Source: Candidatus Pelagibacter sp. (GTDB lineage Bacteria > Pseudomonadota > Alphaproteobacteria > Pelagibacterales > Pelagibacteraceae). From it: DNA of 51,324 bases. Positions 50,624-51,324 of the stretch are shown piece after piece. Below the pieces are notes generated by a model, which saw only the letters and a list, made by a program, of their open reading frames with translations, was not told the origin of the DNA and ran no database searches. Within the stretch, counting starts at the first letter, position 1. Every line of letters begins with the position of its first letter. Location of the stretch: NCBI GenBank assembly GCA_028103285.1, contig JAOHNF010000004.1:1-51324 (forward strand), read 5' to 3'. Made by a program: the position numbers and the translations under genes.

Positions 50624-51100
50624 TTATTTTTTTTCGTTAGTTAATTCTTCGTCTTTAACTTTTAAAGTTTCTTCCTTTGCTGCTTCAACTACCTTTTCTT
50701 TTGGTTCTGATGTTTTAACAGATACATCTACACCAATTTTTTTCTTAATTTTTTCGGCTATTCTTGCAGACTTGCCTTTTCTATCTCTTAGATAATAAAG
50801 TTTAGCTCTTCTTACTTTTCCAGATCTAATAACTTTAATAGAATCTACATTAGGACTGTATAAAGCAAATGTTCTTTCTACGCCCTCTCCGAAGGAAATT
50901 TTTCTAACCGTAAAGGAAGAGTTAAGATCTCTATTTTTTTTAGCAATACAAACACCCTCAAAATATTGAATTCTTTCTCTTTTGCCTTCTACGATTTTTA
51001 CACCAACCTTAATTGTGTCTCCTGGAGAAAAATCAGTAATTTTCTTGTTTGCAATTATTTTTTGAACTGCTGCTTTATTTATGTCTTCAATGTTTTTCAT
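50624..51100 (-). CDS. rplS: 50S ribosomal protein L19 with extended C-terminus
   Basis: Ribosomal protein at the 30S-50S interface. The L19 core is residues 1 to about 118: [54 protein letters not shown] and [19 protein letters not shown]. About 40 further residues, rich in Lys, Glu, Val and Thr, extend past the usual length. The extension is in frame and ends with a normal stop. The ATG lies 14 bases inside the end of trmD, the classical trmD-rplS order. Confidence 0.97.
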   Translation of the reverse strand: MKNIEDINKAAVQKIIANKKITDFSPGDTIKVGVKIVEGKRERIQYFEGVCIAKKNRDLNSSFTVRKISFGEGVERTFALYSPNVDSIKVIRSGKVRRAKLYYLRDRKGKSARIAEKIKKKIGVDVSVKTSEPKEKVVEAAKEETLKVKDEELTNEKK

Positions 51101-51324
51101 TTTTTTTTACTAAATATTTTTTCCAGAGATCTGGTCTCTGGCGACGTGTTATAGCCTCAGATTGAGATAAACGCCACCCCTTAATTTTAGCATGATCTCC
51201 TGAAAACAGTATGTCTGGTGGACTTTTACCCTCCCAATCTTTAGGTTTTGTATATTGAGGGTATTCTAAAAGATAATTTTCAAAGCTCTCCTCTTTTGTT
51301 GAGTCCTCATTTCCCAATACACCT
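51087..51324 (-). CDS. trmD: tRNA (guanine-N1)-methyltransferase, C-terminal part (5' end outside window)
   Basis: The last 79 codons of TrmD, which methylates G37 in tRNAs reading CNN codons. Visible are the inter-domain GVLGNEDS stretch, the [10 protein letters not shown] segment that helps form the active site, and the C-terminal helices in [13 protein letters not shown] and [11 protein letters not shown]. The reading frame is open to the window edge, so the TTG at about 51317 is an internal leucine and not a start. It overlaps rplS by 14 bases. Confidence 0.95.
   Translation of the reverse strand, partial: GVLGNEDSTKEESFENYLLEYPQYTKPKDWEGKSPPDILFSGDHAKIKGWRLSQSEAITRRQRPDLWKKYLVKKNEKH

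Noticed and set aside
51087..51317. A separate 76-residue ORF starting with TTG at 51317
   Set aside because: The sequence is the C-terminal part of TrmD, and the frame is open through the window edge; the TTG is an internal Leu in the GVLGNED motif.

Overview
The window looks like a stretch of core chromosome from a SAR11 / Pelagibacterales alphaproteobacterium (Candidatus Pelagibacter or a close relative). This is inference from several signs: very AT-rich DNA, genes packed with overlaps or gaps of a few bases, divergent genes with almost no space between them, a SAM-II riboswitch ahead of metX, F1 ATP synthase genes without F0 genes, and the gene orders argH-lipoprotein-lysA, rplU-rpmA-obgE-proBA and sucCDAB-lpd. 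No insertion sequence, prophage, integrase or CRISPR array was seen.

Layout. 1-3850 (minus strand): a two-helix membrane microprotein, a protein with two winged-helix domains, a bile-acid:sodium-type symporter, tRNA-Leu(CAA) and an acyl-CoA ligase cut by the window edge, all read in one direction. 3852-7481: a VTT/DedA-like membrane protein, DsbB and Coq7 on plus; an HNH protein and an esterase on minus; a HIG1-type membrane protein on plus; and a TlpA-like thioredoxin on minus. 7512-10951 (plus): argH, a 36-residue lipoprotein, lysA and plsC. 10963-12934 (minus): prephenate dehydrogenase and hisC. 12952-15589: divergent promoters, then a SAM-II riboswitch with a terminator, metX, metW and gloB. 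15601-22204 (plus): a promoter and rplU-rpmA-obgE-proB-proA-nadD-rsfS-ctpA-rppH. 22194-38997 (minus): a membrane glycosyltransferase-like protein, an FkbM methyltransferase, sucC-sucD-sucA-sucB-lpd, priA, and atpH-A-G-D-C. 39177-39250: tRNA-Arg(ACG). 39331-40614 (plus): an O-antigen ligase-like protein. 40724-51324 (minus): trmD (partial), rplS, leuC-leuD-leuB, asd, sdhC-D-A-B, mmsA and mdh.

Functionally the window holds much of the oxidative TCA cycle (2-oxoglutarate dehydrogenase, succinyl-CoA synthetase, succinate dehydrogenase, malate dehydrogenase), the F1 motor, and parts of Arg, Lys, His, Tyr, Met, Pro, Leu and Asp-family amino acid synthesis. The least ordinary parts are: the SAM-II leader, in which an antiterminator can be drawn; tRNA-Leu wedged 4 bases from a start codon; two start codons that diverge with one base between them; the uncharacterised double winged-helix gene and its microprotein; and a small surface-glycan cluster (36716-40614) whose FkbM gene overlaps the start of sucC. 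No clearly new multi-gene system was recognised.
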